From Aselliscus stoliczkanus (Eukaryota; Chordata; Mammalia; Chiroptera; Hipposideridae), in NCBI GenBank assembly GCA_033961575.1, contig CM066736.1, positions 3,009,501-3,073,500 of the forward strand: a stretch of DNA of 64,000 bases. The letters run 5' to 3'. A program made the translations under genes and the position numbers. Below the pieces are notes generated by a model. It saw only the letters and a list, made by a program, of their open reading frames with translations. It searched no databases and was not told the DNA's origin. Positions within the stretch are counted from its first letter, which is position 1, and the number at the start of each line of letters is the position of its first letter. Below, one piece after another: positions 21,133-32,880 of this stretch.

Positions 21133-23225
21133 ATGGAACACGCGATTCGTAGTTTGAACCCAGCGTTCCTGCATGTCTCAGAGGCGAGAGCAAAATGCCC
21201 CAGTCCATCTGGTCTTCAGCAGTCGCGCCCTGTGGACCTGAATCTCCTTGAGGAAAATGAACTGAAGGATGAATCCACCTGATGACAAACACCGCTGGCA
21301 GCACAATACCCAGCACATCCCGGCCTCTCCCTCACCCACTCGGCAAACCCCACAGGGGACAGAGCTGCCGGGGCTCAGGAAGGACATGGCTCCTGACACG
21401 GGACGTGACTGCAGCTCCTCTCAGGGACACTCTGAGAAGATAACCCGGGACCAACGCTCCCAGGAACGAACACGAATTCCCCAGCGTTTATGGAGCCTCC
21501 ATGAGGTCCGGAAGGAAGAGCAGCGTTTGTCCATTTTTCACTTTGTACGAAGTGCAAAAACTGCATGCAATTTTTGAAAACAGCTTTTAGGAAACTGTCA
21601 CCGGCTTTCTGAAAAGCGCCCTGTAGTTTGATGGTCATTACAAAGTGAACACACTTGTCCAACCTCCACCAGGGTCAACAAGTACACGATTGGGGGGGTC
21701 CCCAAATCCGCTGTGGTTTACCCACACTCACCACCCCCAGATCTCCAGGTCCTGATGCTCTGTTCTGGAACCTTCCACAGGCGGGTTCTGCTGCTGCTCG
21801 GCTTCTTTCCTTCCGCGCTCGCCTAAGACCAGTCTGTGTCGCCGGCCCCTCCACGCCTGTCCCAGCCTTGTCACCTGTACAGGGTCACAGGCGTTCCTCT
21901 GCTCAGGACTGCTCCTGACCTCGTATTTGGAGCAGCCTGGGGCCCCACTGGGGTGAGTCACAGTGGACCTCACCTGGGCAGGAGGGGCAGCTGGCGGGCA
22001 GGGGAACCCTGCAGAAATACAGGAGCGGTCAGGGACACTGAGGCCGCCCTGAGGGAAGGCAGAGAGCTGAGAGCTGGCACAACAGCTCATCTTCTGTTCC
22101 AAAAAGCACGTGTTATTTCTGCCCCTGCCTCTGCCTGAAACCCCGTGCAGGGCAGGTGTGATGGCCACCTTCCCCTTAGCTGCCCAGAGGTCTTCCAGCT
22201 CCAAACCAGCCAGAGGAGTGAAGGATTAATCCAGAGATGACTAATTATGGACACATTAGAGAAGAAAGGGCACAATTTAAGGATGTTTAATCGAGGAAAC
22301 AAACGTATGATGACGTCACACTTACTTTCTTGAACGTTTTACAGATGGACCACCTTACAGGACCAGAGCAGGGGTGAGGCACCCAGGGCTCCGAGTTTAC
22401 AGAGGTGCGCAGCCCAGCCCAGGTGCCACGCATGCCTGACACAGCCCAAGGGCCACGACTCCCTCATTTTGCACCCAGGGGCTTGCTTCGCCCTAGTCCA
22501 GCCCCTGCCACCTGCATTGAGTGCAAACTGTCCTGTCACCGCCCTCGGCAAATGCTTGCGGCCCCGTCACTGCCAGGGCCGGTGACAGCAGGAGGGCGGG
22601 CACTTCCTCCTCATCTCTGAGCAGCACTGGAGGCCGCTGCACCTGCCACTTCTGTCTGGGCCGCTCCTGAGAGGTGGTCCGATGCCCACACAGCGGGGTC
22701 CTGACTGACGGCGCGGTGGCTGTGAATCTGCGCCTCATGAAATGTCACTGGGTCCCAAGCTGCAAATGCCTCACGCGACTATTTTCATTGTTTTGGGGGC
22801 ACCACAAGCCACGCCCGTATGAGATGGCAAATTAATAGGTAAATGTTGTGTGTTCTGATTGACCAGCCATTCCTCTCTCTCCCTCTCCTCTGGCCTCCTG
22901 TTCCCTGAGACGTAACAATACTGAAGTGGCCTCGCAGAGTGGCCCAGCTCCGAAACCACTGGAGCTTTCCCGGTGCGCTCCCTGGTGCCTCTTCCTGCGG
23001 ACCCTCGGCCTGACATCCATGTGATCACACGGCATTTGGATGACTGGAGGCGGATCCCAGCAGGGTCGCGGGCCCCTCGGCGTGTGTACCTAGACAGGGA
23101 ACAGCACCCGGTAGCCTCTGCAATGAGTCGAGTATTCGCTTGCCCTCTATGAAGGCAGAGACCGGTGAGGAACGCCAAGGCTTGTCAGCAGCCGCCCAAA
23201 GCCGGGGGCGGGGCGCCTGCGACAG
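21133..23225. other. Unassigned unique sequence
   Basis: No recognised repeat, RNA gene or exon. Frames up to about 158 codons (minus strand near 21728-22204) overlap others on the opposite strand and lack domains. Confidence 0.4.
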
Positions 23226-23385
23226 TCTGCCCGAGAGTCCCCAGGGGAACCAACCCTGCCCAAGGCTTGGTCTCAGGCTTCCGGCCTCCAGAGCCGGGAG
23301 ACCATGCATTGCTGGCATTTTAAGCCACCCAGTCTGTGGTGCTTTCTTAGGGCAGCCCCAGCTCAGGAGACATGACCCTGGATTT
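23226..23385 (+). mobile_element. MaLR-type LTR, 3' end
   Basis: 'ggaaccaaccctgccc', 'cttggtctcaggcttccggc', 'ctccagagccgggagacc', 'ttttaagccacccagtctgt' and 'ggtgctttcttagggcagcc' match the 3' end layout of MLT1-like LTRs. The upstream half is not recognisable. Confidence 0.75.
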
Positions 23386-24408
23386 GAGGTGAGCAGACTC
23401 CCAGGGTCAAACGCTCCGGGCAAACCAATGGCCCACGTCCCATGGCCTTTGGCCTCCCCACCCTCACAGCATCTCAGTAGAAACGACAGGGTGAGATTGT
23501 GACGTGGGAACCAGTGACCCTGACCAGCTGCGTGGGGAATGCTGGCCTGTGTCAGTGTCCCTCAGAACGTCTTTGTGATAAACCAAGGGCGGGGAGGCAG
23601 CAGACTGGAGCAGCTTGCAAAATGAGGGTTTTGCAAAACACCGTTCAGTTGTCACAGACCAACTGTTTCCATAATTATGCACAATAATTCTGTGCTGTTA
23701 GCCCAAACCAGGAAAAATAATCTCCTTATACAAGATGTGTGTGATTAATAAAAGATGAACATTTTTATTCGGCCATGCTCGCCCTTCCAAACACTAATTA
23801 TGCTTATTCCTTTTTATTCACGCACAGTTTTTAAGTCAGAGTGTAACCGTGGCTGAGTGAAGCCGGAACCATTTGTTGAACAATGGCGATGCTCCCATCC
23901 CTTCAGCCATGACTCGCACAGCGTTTCATTAAAATGGGTTCTGCACCAAGGTTCACCCAGTGAACTGAGCGTGTGGCGACAGAGGAACGCCACAGGTGCA
24001 GCAGGTGCTGTTAAAAGGCCTCGATATGTTACCAGCCTGTGTTGCTGGAAAGTCTCTTTGACCCCAAAGCGATGGGGATGGGGGTCGGGATGGCAGTGAA
24101 CCCCAGTGATTTATCTGTAATTTTATTTCTTTTTCATGTATCAGGTTTCCAACAGTGAGTTATGTCCCCAAAGCTGGCTTTTTGGGAAGGAAATGAGCTG
24201 ACCCTAGTTTACAGGGATTCATCACCTCATTTCATGTGCCAGGGACGTAGGTTTAAACCACACAGGTTGTCCCTCTGTGTGTCCAGATGAGCGGTCATTG
24301 TGCATGACCATTGTGGGAAAGTGACTCAGCAGCATGGCTCTTTTTTCTCACCCCCACCACCCACTGGGTGCACCCCAACACCCAGAGGCCTGCGATGGGC
24401 AGATGAAT
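23386..24408. other. Unassigned sequence
   Basis: No gene seen. 23690-23850 is AT-rich and repeat-free, with ATTAATAAAAGATG and ACTAATTATGCTTATT, and could be conserved non-coding DNA. The rest is unremarkable. Confidence 0.35.
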
Positions 24409-24860
24409 GCCTCTCCCCAAAGACGTCTAAATTGTGGTCCCCGGAGCCCGTGGTGGTTACCTTCCGTGGCGACGGGGAGTCAAGGTAACAGGTGGAGGTG
24501 AAGCTGCAAACAGGTGGCCTTGAAATGGGCAGATTACCCTGGGATTTTCCCACATTCTCAGGTGGACCCAATGTAATCACAAGGGCCTTATAAGTGGAGA
24601 GCGCCAGCATTGTGGGCAAGGGGTGGCTCAGAGATGCTGGCTTTGGCCATGGGCTGCGGCCTCCAGAAGCGGGAGGAAAAGGCAAGAAAAGGGATTCCCT
24701 CCGTCAGTGTCCGGAGGGCAACAGCCCTATAGACACGTGATTTTAGGCCCCTGAGACGGGTGCTAGACGTCTGATCTTCCCGCTGTAAGGTAATGACGTT
24801 ATGGTGCGTGAAGCCGTGGTTTGTGGTCATTTGTTACAGCAGCAATAGGACGCTGGTGTG
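24409..24860 (+). mobile_element. MaLR-like LTR, nearly complete, plus strand
   Basis: In order: 'attgtggtccccggagcc', 'ggttaccttccgtggcgac', 'attaccctgggattttccc', 'acccaatgtaatcacaaggg', 'ccttataagtggag', 'gcggcctccagaagcggg', 'gtgattttaggcccctgag' and 'tttgttacagcagcaatagg'. These follow the full length of a common LTR solo copy of the ERVL-MaLR type. The same family appears in minus orientation at 50.7 and 57.1 kb. No internal retroviral genes. Confidence 0.75.
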
Positions 24861-26384
24861 AGGTCTGCGCTCACAGCCCACAGGGCCGAGCGTGGGGTCC
24901 ACTCTGGCTGAGCGCGAGGTCTGCTGCCCAGTGGTCCTGCACTAAGGAAATGCGCCTGCTCTGAGGGGCCGCTGGGGCCCTGGGCAGGTGGTCCCAGGTA
25001 GGAACCGAGGTTTCTCGGCCTCTGGTGCTAGAACTGGGAAGGGTCTGCGATACCATCTACTACCTGTCCCGGGGGGAGGACACGCAGACCCACAGGCTCC
25101 ATCCACAGTGAGCCCAAACCCGCTGTGTCTACCATTCAGAATTCTCGGCCACTCAGACTTCCCTGAGTAGACAAGGGAGAGAGGTCTTGAATATTCCTAA
25201 GCAAGCAAGGGACGGGGGAGGCTCAGGTGTCCAGGGAGTAGACAGGTTGCCCCATTTCTGCCATTTGCCTTTCGTCTTTGTACCCAATATCCGATCTGTC
25301 TGGGACGGAGTACATGGCTGTTCCCAGGAGAAGTGATTTTGCAGACAAGTGACATTATCGATTCTGTCACGTGCTGACTTTAACTCCGTGTCCTGAATTC
25401 CATAGAAACAGATTTGCCTCCATTCGAATCTAGGGACTTTCTGGAATACCGAGAGCAGGGGGACGAAAAATCAGTGGTGATTTGCATAGGGCCTAAGGAG
25501 GTCAACTCACTTTATCTCCAACTCAGAAAAAAACGTATGAGAGCTGTTGTAGGTGCTGCACCTCTAGACTCTTCCCAGGTCCCTGGAAGCCAACTTTTAG
25601 AGCTGAGAAGCGCAAAACCACAAAACAGGCCATTTCTATGAAGGTTTGCCAGGAGAGAAGGCACAAAGCCAGGCAAATATTGCGGGTGTCGCCACTTATT
25701 ATTTTTTCTAAAATATGCAAATGTAGTGGGCATGCAAATGGGGCCTTCCCCTTTGGCTCCAGGGTATCGGTGAAAGCCACCATAATCCACTGGGGCTGGG
25801 GTTTCTGGCGGAAACATGAATGATTCTAGAATTAAATAGGCCAGTTCAGAAGCTCTCCTCACCACCAGCCCCCACACCCCCTCAGCCCATAGTCCTCCTG
25901 TCACTTTTCCAGCATTTGTTTTGAGGCCATATTCAAATAGACTCCAATCTCTATGACAATCAGGTGCTCAGTGTTGAATCCAAAACTGAGGTTTCTGTAG
26001 CCACTTAAGCCAGGGGAGCAGACTTAGCATGAAGCTTGTTTCTGAGCAAATAGGAAAAACAAACACAACTATCGTCCCTGAACTGTCCATCTCGGTTAGG
26101 TCTCTGCATCCTGGCTGCCTTCTTCTATCTAGTGTCAGAAACAACAGCGGTCACAGTGGGAGCAGACAGAGAGGCAGGGCACAGAGGGAGGGTCCGGAGA
26201 ACATTCCAGCTGACCCCCTCGTCAACCCTGCAGCAGAAAACAGCGTCAGTCACGGGATTATTACAGAGCTTGGCTCTGAAAAGTTCCCTCAAACCTCCAG
26301 GAACACTGGGAACTTCAGGTATTGCCTGATTTTTTCCAAAAAGCTTGCTATGGACCAGGGAAAAGGAAAACTGCAGTCTTGTAA
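24861..26384. other. Unassigned unique sequence
   Basis: No repeat or exon recognised. A frame of about 150 codons near 26029-26481 runs into the adjacent SINE, and its last part reads the SINE head, so it is not a gene. Confidence 0.4.
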
Positions 26385-26776
26385 AAAAATATGCAGGGCT
26401 GGCCGAGTGGCTCATTGGTTAAGAGTTGGCTTGGGACCGCAAGCTCTGAGCAGCAGGGCCACTGGTTCAGATCCCACATGAGGGCCAGTGACACTGCGCC
26501 CTCTACAGCTAAGATGGTGAGCAACAGTTCGACCTGGAGCTGGGCTGCTGTGAGTCACCGGTGATGGCATGGGCTGAGGTGGGGCTGTGGTGGACCGCCG
26601 TGAGTGGCCATCCAATTGCTGGCGAGCAACTGCCTCACCCGGGAAGAGCACAATGATAATACCAACATGGGCCAGTGAAGCAACATCCTCCACAAGTAGA
26701 CTGAAGAGCGAAAGGACAACAACTTATCTGTTCCCCTTCCACAATTCCCCAATAAAATCTCTTTTAAAAATATGCA
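26385..26776 (+). mobile_element. Long tRNA-derived SINE (~370 bp type), plus strand, with TSD
   Basis: The head gggctggccgagtggctcat with 'actggttcagatcccacat' is followed by 'gccctctacagctaagatgg', 'gcaactgcctcacccgggaa', 'gagcacaatgataataccaa' and the 3' end 'ttccccaataaaatct'. An exact 11-bp duplication, aaaaatatgca, flanks it (26385-26395 and 26766-26776). Its minus strand holds apparent frames shared with the copy at 29.3 kb, which come from the repeat and are not genes. Confidence 0.9.
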
Positions 26777-26804
26777 TATTCCTGTAAACAAAGACTTTGC
26801 AGTT

Positions 26805-26970
26805 TGCTGTGGTCTGAATGTGTGTGTCCCCTGCCCCAAATATGTATGTTGAAATCCTAACCCCCAAAGGTGATGCTTTTAGTAGGTGGGGCCTTTGAGA
26901 GGCGCTTACATCATGAGAGTGGGACCCTTGTGAGTCGGGTTAGTGTCACAACAGAGAGGGAGAGCTTGTC
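26805..26970 (+). mobile_element. MaLR-type LTR, 5' fragment
   Basis: 'tgctgtggtctgaatgtgtg', 'atgttgaaatcctaaccccc', 'aaaggtgatgcttttagtag' and 'gtggggcctttgagagg' correspond to the 5' end of an MST/MLT1-like LTR. It breaks off in 'agagagggagagc'. Confidence 0.8.
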
Positions 26971-27059
26971 ATTATTCTTTTATTTATTTTCATTGATTTT
27001 TTTGATCCATGATTAATGTGTTTTTTTTTCATGTGCTTATGAGTAATTGCCTTTTTGAT

Positions 27060-27247
27060 AGGATATTGATTTAAGGGGTTTTTTTTGTTTCTTTTTTTAG
27101 CTGAGCCATCCTGCTACCTGTTGGCAGCTCAGCGGCAACTCGGCTTGAGCTGGGCATCGAACTGCTGTTGCTCAGAGCTCAGCTTGCACTCTTGAATGAG
27201 CTCTTAACCAACTGAGCCACTCAGCCAGCCCCCAGGATATTGATTTA
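27060..27247 (-). mobile_element. tRNA-derived SINE (~150 bp type), minus strand, perfect TSD
   Basis: The minus strand starts gggggctggctgagtggctc, then 'gttggttaagagctcattc', B-box-like 'gttcgatgcccagc', and ends 'ggatggctcagctaaaaaaa'. An exact 14-bp TSD, aggatattgattta, flanks it (27060-27073 and 27234-27247). Same subtype as the copy at 4.9 kb, and the identical TSD suggests it is younger. Confidence 0.93.
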
Positions 27248-29260
27248 GAATGAATAAATTCAGAAAATTTTAACCCATTGTTTGTCAACTCTGAATGAGA
27301 GTAAATGTAACCAAATTATGTTTGCTATGTCAGAAAATGTTGATTATTTAAACGTGAGTCTAAGCTCATTTTAGAAAGCATAGAAACTTCCAGAATCTTG
27401 GCCATTCCTCTGCTTTGGTTCCTGAGTATGGACAATGCTGCTTGTTTTCAAAGTGAACTATATAGAGTGGTCAGTTCTCAGTTGTGCCTGTTAGGAGAGT
27501 AGTGATATAGCCACACAAATAAAACCTACAGATAGCCAAATAATTTATTCAATGTCCGCTTGTCACCAAACCATTGAAATAGCTAACAAGCCCCAGTGTG
27601 GCTTGTTTTGGGTTTGCTTCATCCTCAAAGGTTGAAATATTGAAAGTTAGTAGGCTATCTAGAGGGTTAAAAGGAGGATAGAGGGTAAGAGAAGAGCAGG
27701 TTTTCTGCCACATGCCAGGAGGATTTCAATGTAAATGTCTGCCCAGAAAAACCAGGAAAAGCTGAGTTTATGGCTCAGCAGCCAACCTTGGTGCAATTTG
27801 CTGGAGTGCGCCACATTCTTCCTTGCAACTGAGGCTGATGTTGCAACGTCCCTGTTTCCAGATGGGAAAGTTGGGTGTACAGTCAGGACGTGGTCAGGAC
27901 ACAGTGCCCGATGACCAGGCTGCAGATGTTGTTCCTCTTAGAACGCTAGGCGTCTGGACGGCGTGCCAATGCACCTTTCCTTCCGGCCCTCCCCATCAGT
28001 GGGGGTGTCCCCCTCCCCCATCCCAGCGGCCCAGAGGGTGGAGCCATGTGGACCAGCCCTGCCAGCATTAGGTGGCAAAAGCAGAGTCACCCGTCCTCAC
28101 CAGGAGCCCTGTCCCCTGGCCCTGCCCAGTAATGGGCGAGACTACGAGACAGGGCCTCCCCCTCCCATCCTCTGGTCTCCCAGGAACTGGTGGAGCTGAG
28201 ACACAATCTCATGAACTTTCCTCAAATCAGTTGAGTTAGGAAAAAATGATATTGCCTTGTTCTCCACCTTATAACTATAGGCAACTGACAAATATTTCAT
28301 GAGCAACTGAGTGTGAGGTTATCCTGCCTGATTGTCTGTAAACTCCCAACCATGATGTGAGGCAGACATGATGGTCGCCATTCCTTGGTAGGGAAATGGA
28401 GGTTGCAGGGAACCACACAGCCAGCAGTATGCAGTCAGACGTCAGGCCCTGGGTCTTCCTGAACCAGGGAGGGGCAGAGAGCAGAAGGAGAAGCCATTTC
28501 TACAGCTTCATCTCTCATCAGCCACCACCAACTTGTGTCTACTCACGTTTCCCTGAAGGATCAGACCCACAGAGATCAAATTCAGGAGCGGCAGGGTGAT
28601 GGGACATTAGAATGAAGGTGACGGCACCCTACCAGGTCCTGTGTAGAGAGATCAGTCATGTCAACGAGTGTTCCAGAAGGTGCCTGGTGGGCAGGCCAGA
28701 ACATCTGTCAGCACAGGATCCATGAGGAGACAGCGGGACGGGCACAAGGCTGCCGCAGCCGCCGCATTGCACAGCCAGGTCTGCAGACGTACTCTGCAGA
28801 GAGTGGGAGAGAGGAGAAGGGACAGTCAGAGAGCCCAGCCAGCCCCAGAGCCCTGCCCATGGGACCCCGGGGGCTGGGCGCTGAGGGACTGAAACTCACA
28901 TCGCAAGCTCTGGGTTTGGGCGTGAATAAATGATGTCTTATGGAGCTAAAGCGCAGACGTTTACAGAGGGTACGAAGATGAATGAGATGAATGACATTCT
29001 TGTTCATTCACCTTGCTTTTGTGCACATTTCAATCCGTGCTGCCCTCATCCATCACAGGCACACATTCAAGGGTTTCTAGAAAGCTTCTTAGTAAACATC
29101 TTAGTTAATGGAAACCAAAATATGCCAACCCTTTTTCTCTAACATTGAAATTGCAAAGATGGACAGCGAACTCGGCTTGTGAAAGCTGAGCTTTCCTTCC
29201 TGTGGCGATATTCCCCTCACAAACTATGCACTCTTATCTCGTGTTGTTTCATAAGGAATC
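27248..29260. other. Unassigned unique sequence
   Basis: 2 kb without a recognised repeat, RNA gene or exon. 27250-27700 is AT-rich with single-copy character. Later frames of 60-100 codons show no domains. Confidence 0.4.
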
Positions 29261-29265
29261 AAAAA

Positions 29266-29727
29266 CAAACTGAACAGGGACTGGTCGATGGCACGTTGGT
29301 TGGGAGTTGGCTTGGGATGCCAGCTCTGAGCAGCAGGGCCCCAGTTTGGATCCCACATGAGGGCCAGTGACGCTGCGCCCTCTACAGCTAAGATGGTGAA
29401 CAACAGCTCGACCTGGAGCTGGGCTGCTGTGAGTCACCAGCCACCATATAGGCTTCAGTGTAGTTGGCCGGCAGCTGGCATGAGCTGCTGTGAGCCACCG
29501 TGAGCCGCTGTCCAATGGCCGGAGAGCAACTGCCTCACCCGGGAAGAGCGCGATGATAATACCAACATGGGCCAGTGAAGCAACATCCTCCACAACTAGA
29601 CTGAAGAACAAAAGGACAGCAACTTGTCTGTTCCCCTTCCCCGATTCCCCAATGCTGTTCCCCTCCCCCAATTCTCCAATAAAATCTTTAAAAACAAAGA
29701 ACACACACACAAAAAAAAAAAACTGAA
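29266..29727 (+). mobile_element. Long tRNA-derived SINE, expanded copy, plus strand
   Basis: Same family as the 26.4-kb copy, but about 75 bp longer. It has an extra block around 29440-29520 ('gccggcagctggcatgagct', 'ctgtgagccaccgtgagcc') and a partly doubled 3' CCCC-rich segment before 'ccaataaaatct'. Its head is degraded at 'ggactggtcgatggcacg'. The tail is followed by CACACACA and an A-run. The probable TSD is aaactgaa near 29267-29274 and 29720-29727. Confidence 0.88.
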
Positions 29728-29814
29728 GGGAACTTAGAAATAACTGCAAGAAGTCAGGGCTAGAAAGACATGGCTTTTCTCACATTTGTCCCTGGAATGA
29801 TGAGCATTCTTTGT

Positions 29815-29990
29815 CCAGAGATGCCACCTGTTCACATGGAGGTTTTAATTCATCAAATGTATTCATTTGATAAATATAGATTGAGCTGCTTCTATGTGCC
29901 GAGCACACTGGTGTCTGCAGGTGCCACGGAAGCAAAGGGGGGTCACTTCCCTTTGATCCGGTGGATCCGTGGAGATACATAGCCAGCCAG
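29815..29990. mobile_element. Possible ancient mammal-wide repeat
   Basis: 'attcatttgataaatataga', 'ttgagctgcttctatgtgcc' and 'gagcacactggtg' recall the old mammal-wide repeat text 'attcaacaaatatttattgagcacctactatgtgccaggcac'. I cannot assign the family (L2/MIR-like). Confidence 0.4.
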
Positions 29991-30034
29991 ACATTGGTCT
30001 TCTGCAAAGCAACCATGCAGGGCCCGAGCTGTGT

Positions 30035-30800
30035 CTGCCTGGCCCACTGTGCATCCTTTCATTAATTGTCGACATTTAAATGTCAGAATATTGCATGTAA
30101 AAATAGCATCCCTTCTTCCTTTTAAAATATGGAAGATGAATCAGCTTTGGGCCCGTATTCTCGCATGGAGACCGCTGACCGGAGGCGAGTGCGAGCATTC
30201 TTCGGCAGGACGCTGGCCCCTCAGGGACGGCTTCTTACCTTCCATTCATCTCTCCAGCTAATGTTACACTGAGGCGTGCGAGTTGGACAAAAAAGGTGAT
30301 TGCCTGATGATATTTGATTGCCTCTGGAATCCACATTACAAAGGAAACTTTCAGAAGCAGTTTTGCTGTATGTAATAGGGAGAGCTTACCTGGGCTCAGG
30401 TTCCAACCCTGAGACTTCTGCAAAGTCAGGTGGTGGGACCGAGTGTGAGGCTGCCATGCACACTGAGCTCTCCAGATTGAGGTAATTTCATGCTCCATTA
30501 AATAACTACTCATCTCTGCTTGGTAATGTATGTATTAATCTGGCTAAATACATCTGTTACCAGGAGCTGGTCTGCTTCAAGGATTCTGCATACAGGGTCC
30601 AGACGAGCCTTTGTTTTATTGTGAGGGGCTTTAAAGCTGTTGAAAAATAGTCCCTTGTGGAAAAACAGTCCCTGGTATTTTTTAATTTAAAGCGAGATGC
30701 TAAGCTATTATAATTTTCAATTATCTAAATGCTGCAGTGCTATGAGGCAAGTGTTCCTTGGTCTGACATACTCATCTACTTAACATTCAACCGATGACAC
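30035..30800. other. Candidate conserved non-coding element
   Basis: A repeat-free stretch, AT-rich in its second half (30480-30790), with words such as TCCATTAAATAACTACTC, GTATTAATCTGGC, TTATAATTTTCAATTATC and AAATGCTGCAGTGC. No open frame of interest. The texture matches deeply conserved developmental enhancers, but no comparison was possible. Confidence 0.28.
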
Positions 30801-31630
30801 TGTTTTTACAGAGTGACACCCATGGGCGAAGGCCAGAGCGCATGGCGATCATCTGCCCCCTGCCGACCCAGCGCCTCCACTAATGCACTTATTACTGATA
30901 AGAAGGGGCCATCTTTAAACGTTTCGGGAAGAGAAGGCATCTGCAGCTTTCAAAAGGCATACCTCAAGGGCAGGGACGTGCAGAAGGATAAATCTGCCTC
31001 TCCTTTACTTCTATCTTCCACCGGTGAGTTCAGGGACACTCGCAAAATGGAAGTCTGCCGGTGGCTTCTCCTAGGTAAGGCTTGTCCATTGCCGTCCGTT
31101 AGGTCAGCACAGGGGCGAGGCCGGTGGGGCCTGCATGGTCTTCACAAGGCCACGTGCGGTCACAGGTCACACAGAAAGGCCTCTATCCCATAATAATGCA
31201 GTGGGTTACACCGCGTCCAGTGAGACACCGAGCTTTTTGTGGGTCATCATCATACAACTAACAGCAGCTAACTTTACGAGTGTCTGCCACATGTGCACAT
31301 ACGTGTGTTTTGGAATGCGCACAGTTTCAGCCATTCATGTAATTTGTTTCCTAGTTAGAGAGCATCACACCTGTTCCTGTAAGACGCTGTGAAGTCCTCT
31401 CCCCGACGCTAAGATTAAATGAGGGAGGTGCAAACACTGGCTCCCCTGCGACTCCAGACAGCTGCACTGGCCTAAATTAATTCTGCAGCATCCATTGGGG
31501 CACAGTGGCTTCATCTTCAGAGTGGGTGACTCCTCCCCATGGAGTGAAAGTTGGGGCTCTCTTCCATTAGTGTAAGAAATGAGCACTCCAGACCCAAGAA
31601 ATGGCGCTTCTGCCTGTGACCCTAGATACG
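30801..31630. other. Unassigned unique sequence
   Basis: No repeat recognised. A frame of about 126 codons (30813-31193, plus) has no recognisable domain and no supporting context. Confidence 0.4.
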
Positions 31631-32050
31631 TTTACTTTTTCAGTTGCAGCCTTGTTGAGATATAAATCGCATTCCCCTGTACCCGCCAGTGGCGTGCAGT
31701 GCGGTCAGAGTCGTGCAGCCATCGCCACTAAGGGCAGGTCCTTCTCAGGAGCCCCCAGAGAAGCCGCCCGCAGTGGCAGCCGCTCCCCATTCCCCCAGCT
31801 ACTAATTTACTCTCTGCTTCCATGAATTTGGTAATTTGGGCCGTTCCCATACGTGGGCTCGGACATTATGTGGCCTTTTGTGCCTGGCTTCCTTCACGTA
31901 TCCTGATGTTTTCAGTTTTCCTCCGGGATGTAATGCATGTCGGCATCTCACTGTTTCACAGCTGAGGGACAGTCCAGTGCATGGACATACAGTCAGCTCT
32001 CCATATCCTGGGATGCGCATCCTTCAATTCAACCAATTGTAGGTTGAAAA

Positions 32051-32053
<3 letters not shown>

Positions 32054-32093
<40 letters not shown>
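32054..32093. repeat. (AT)20 dinucleotide array
   Basis: An uninterrupted AT repeat of 40 bp inside the Tigger-like element, probably grown from an A/T-rich stretch after 'gttgaaaaaaca'. It is likely length-polymorphic. Confidence 0.97.
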
Positions 32094-32097
<4 letters not shown>

Positions 32098-32276
32098 TTA
32101 AAGGTTACATTGTGCTGACGTGTACTATGTAGTTAGGCCTACGATGGTTGCGGCTATACTGAACAGGTACCACCTTTTTCTTGTTCACTATTCCCTAAAC
32201 AATACAGCAAAACAACTATTTACATGGCAGTTATGTTGTATTTGTATTGTAAGTAACCTAGCGATGGTTTAAAGTA

Positions 32277-32432
32277 CAGTGATACCTTGGTTTGAGAATG
32301 TAATTCGTTCCGGAAACAAGCTACTCATATTGCAAGCCCTCACTCCTTCACCACTTTAAAATGCATTAGAAATGTTTGCTCGTCTTGCAGAACACTCGCA
32401 AGCTACGTTACTCACAGTCCAAGGTTTTACTG
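32277..32432. mobile_element. 156-bp mariner-type MITE nested in the Tigger-like element
   Basis: The ends are cagtgataccttggtttgag and the inverted 'cagtccaaggttttactg'. Read inward the termini are CAGTGATACCTTGG and CAGTAAAACCTTGG, two mismatches in 14. TA flanks both sides (32275-32276, 32433-32434). The interior 'gtaattcgttccgg' with 'gctcgtcttgcagaacactcg' is typical of short mariner derivatives. Removing it restores continuity of the host element at 'aaagta/tatgggagg'. Confidence 0.85.
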
Positions 32433-32755
32433 TATATGGGAGGATGTGCATAGGTTACAGGCGAACGCTGCCCCACTTTACACAAGGGGCGTGAGCATCC
32501 GTGGATCCGGGTATCCAAGGTGGGTCCTAGAGCCAGGCCCTGTGGACATGCAGGGATGACTATCCCACATTATTTCTCCATTCACCAGTAGATGGACAGT
32601 TGGGCTGCTTCGACTTTAGTCTGTTATGAATAATGCTGCTGTGAACATTTGTGTGTAAGTTTTTGGTGTGAAAGCATGATTTCAGTTCTTCCAAGTATAT
32701 TTCTGGGGTAGAACTGCCGGGTTGGGCATCTTTCTTAAATTCTCCATAGTTAGGT

Positions 32756-32880
32756 TTCCCCATCTACAAATGGGCAGTAACAGCGACTTCTTCATGGGGT
32801 TCTTGTCAAGGATTAAATGACCTCATTCCAGAAAGCGGTTAGGACACATTGCTATGGCGATAAATATTCCTAAAGTTTCC
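32756..32880 (+). mobile_element. MIR SINE fragment, plus strand
   Basis: 'tccccatctacaaatgggc', 'agtaacagcgacttcttcat', 'ggggttcttgtcaaggatta' and 'aatgacctc' follow the MIR core ('cctcatctgtaaaatgggga...cctacctcatagggttgttgtgaggattaaatgag'). The left and right ends are lost. Confidence 0.75.

Larger units (their letters stand above)
31990..32560. mobile_element. Tigger-like Tc1/mariner non-autonomous element
   Basis: The left end is cagtcagctctccatatcct with 'tgcgcatccttcaattcaac'; the right end is 'gagcatccgtggatccgg' with 'gtatccaagg...gggatgac'. The interior includes 'cactattccctaaacaatac' and 'acaactatttacatggcag', which I associate with Tigger-class relics. It is flanked by TA on both sides (31988-31989, 32561-32562). 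It inserted into the L1 3' region and itself carries an AT array and a second MITE. Confidence 0.75.
31631..32755 (-). mobile_element. Old L1 (L1M-type) 3' region, split by a DNA transposon
   Basis: The left part (31631-31989) reads antisense L1M 3' sequence: 'ccttgttgagatataaatcg', 'cactccccattccccc'-like text, 'atgtggccttttgtgcctgg' and 'cttccttcacgt'. The right part (32563-32755) continues it: 'tttctccattcaccagtaga', 'atgaataatgctgctgtgaa' and 'tttctggggtagaactgccg'. The two halves join without loss around the 'atggaca/cccaca' point where the transposon sits. A diverged relic with no ORF. Confidence 0.8.

Noticed and set aside
26412..29749. Similar minus-strand frames at 26.4-26.8 and 29.2-29.7 kb ('CRGRSVTGPHVGS')
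   Set aside because: The similarity comes from the shared SINE, not from a gene family.
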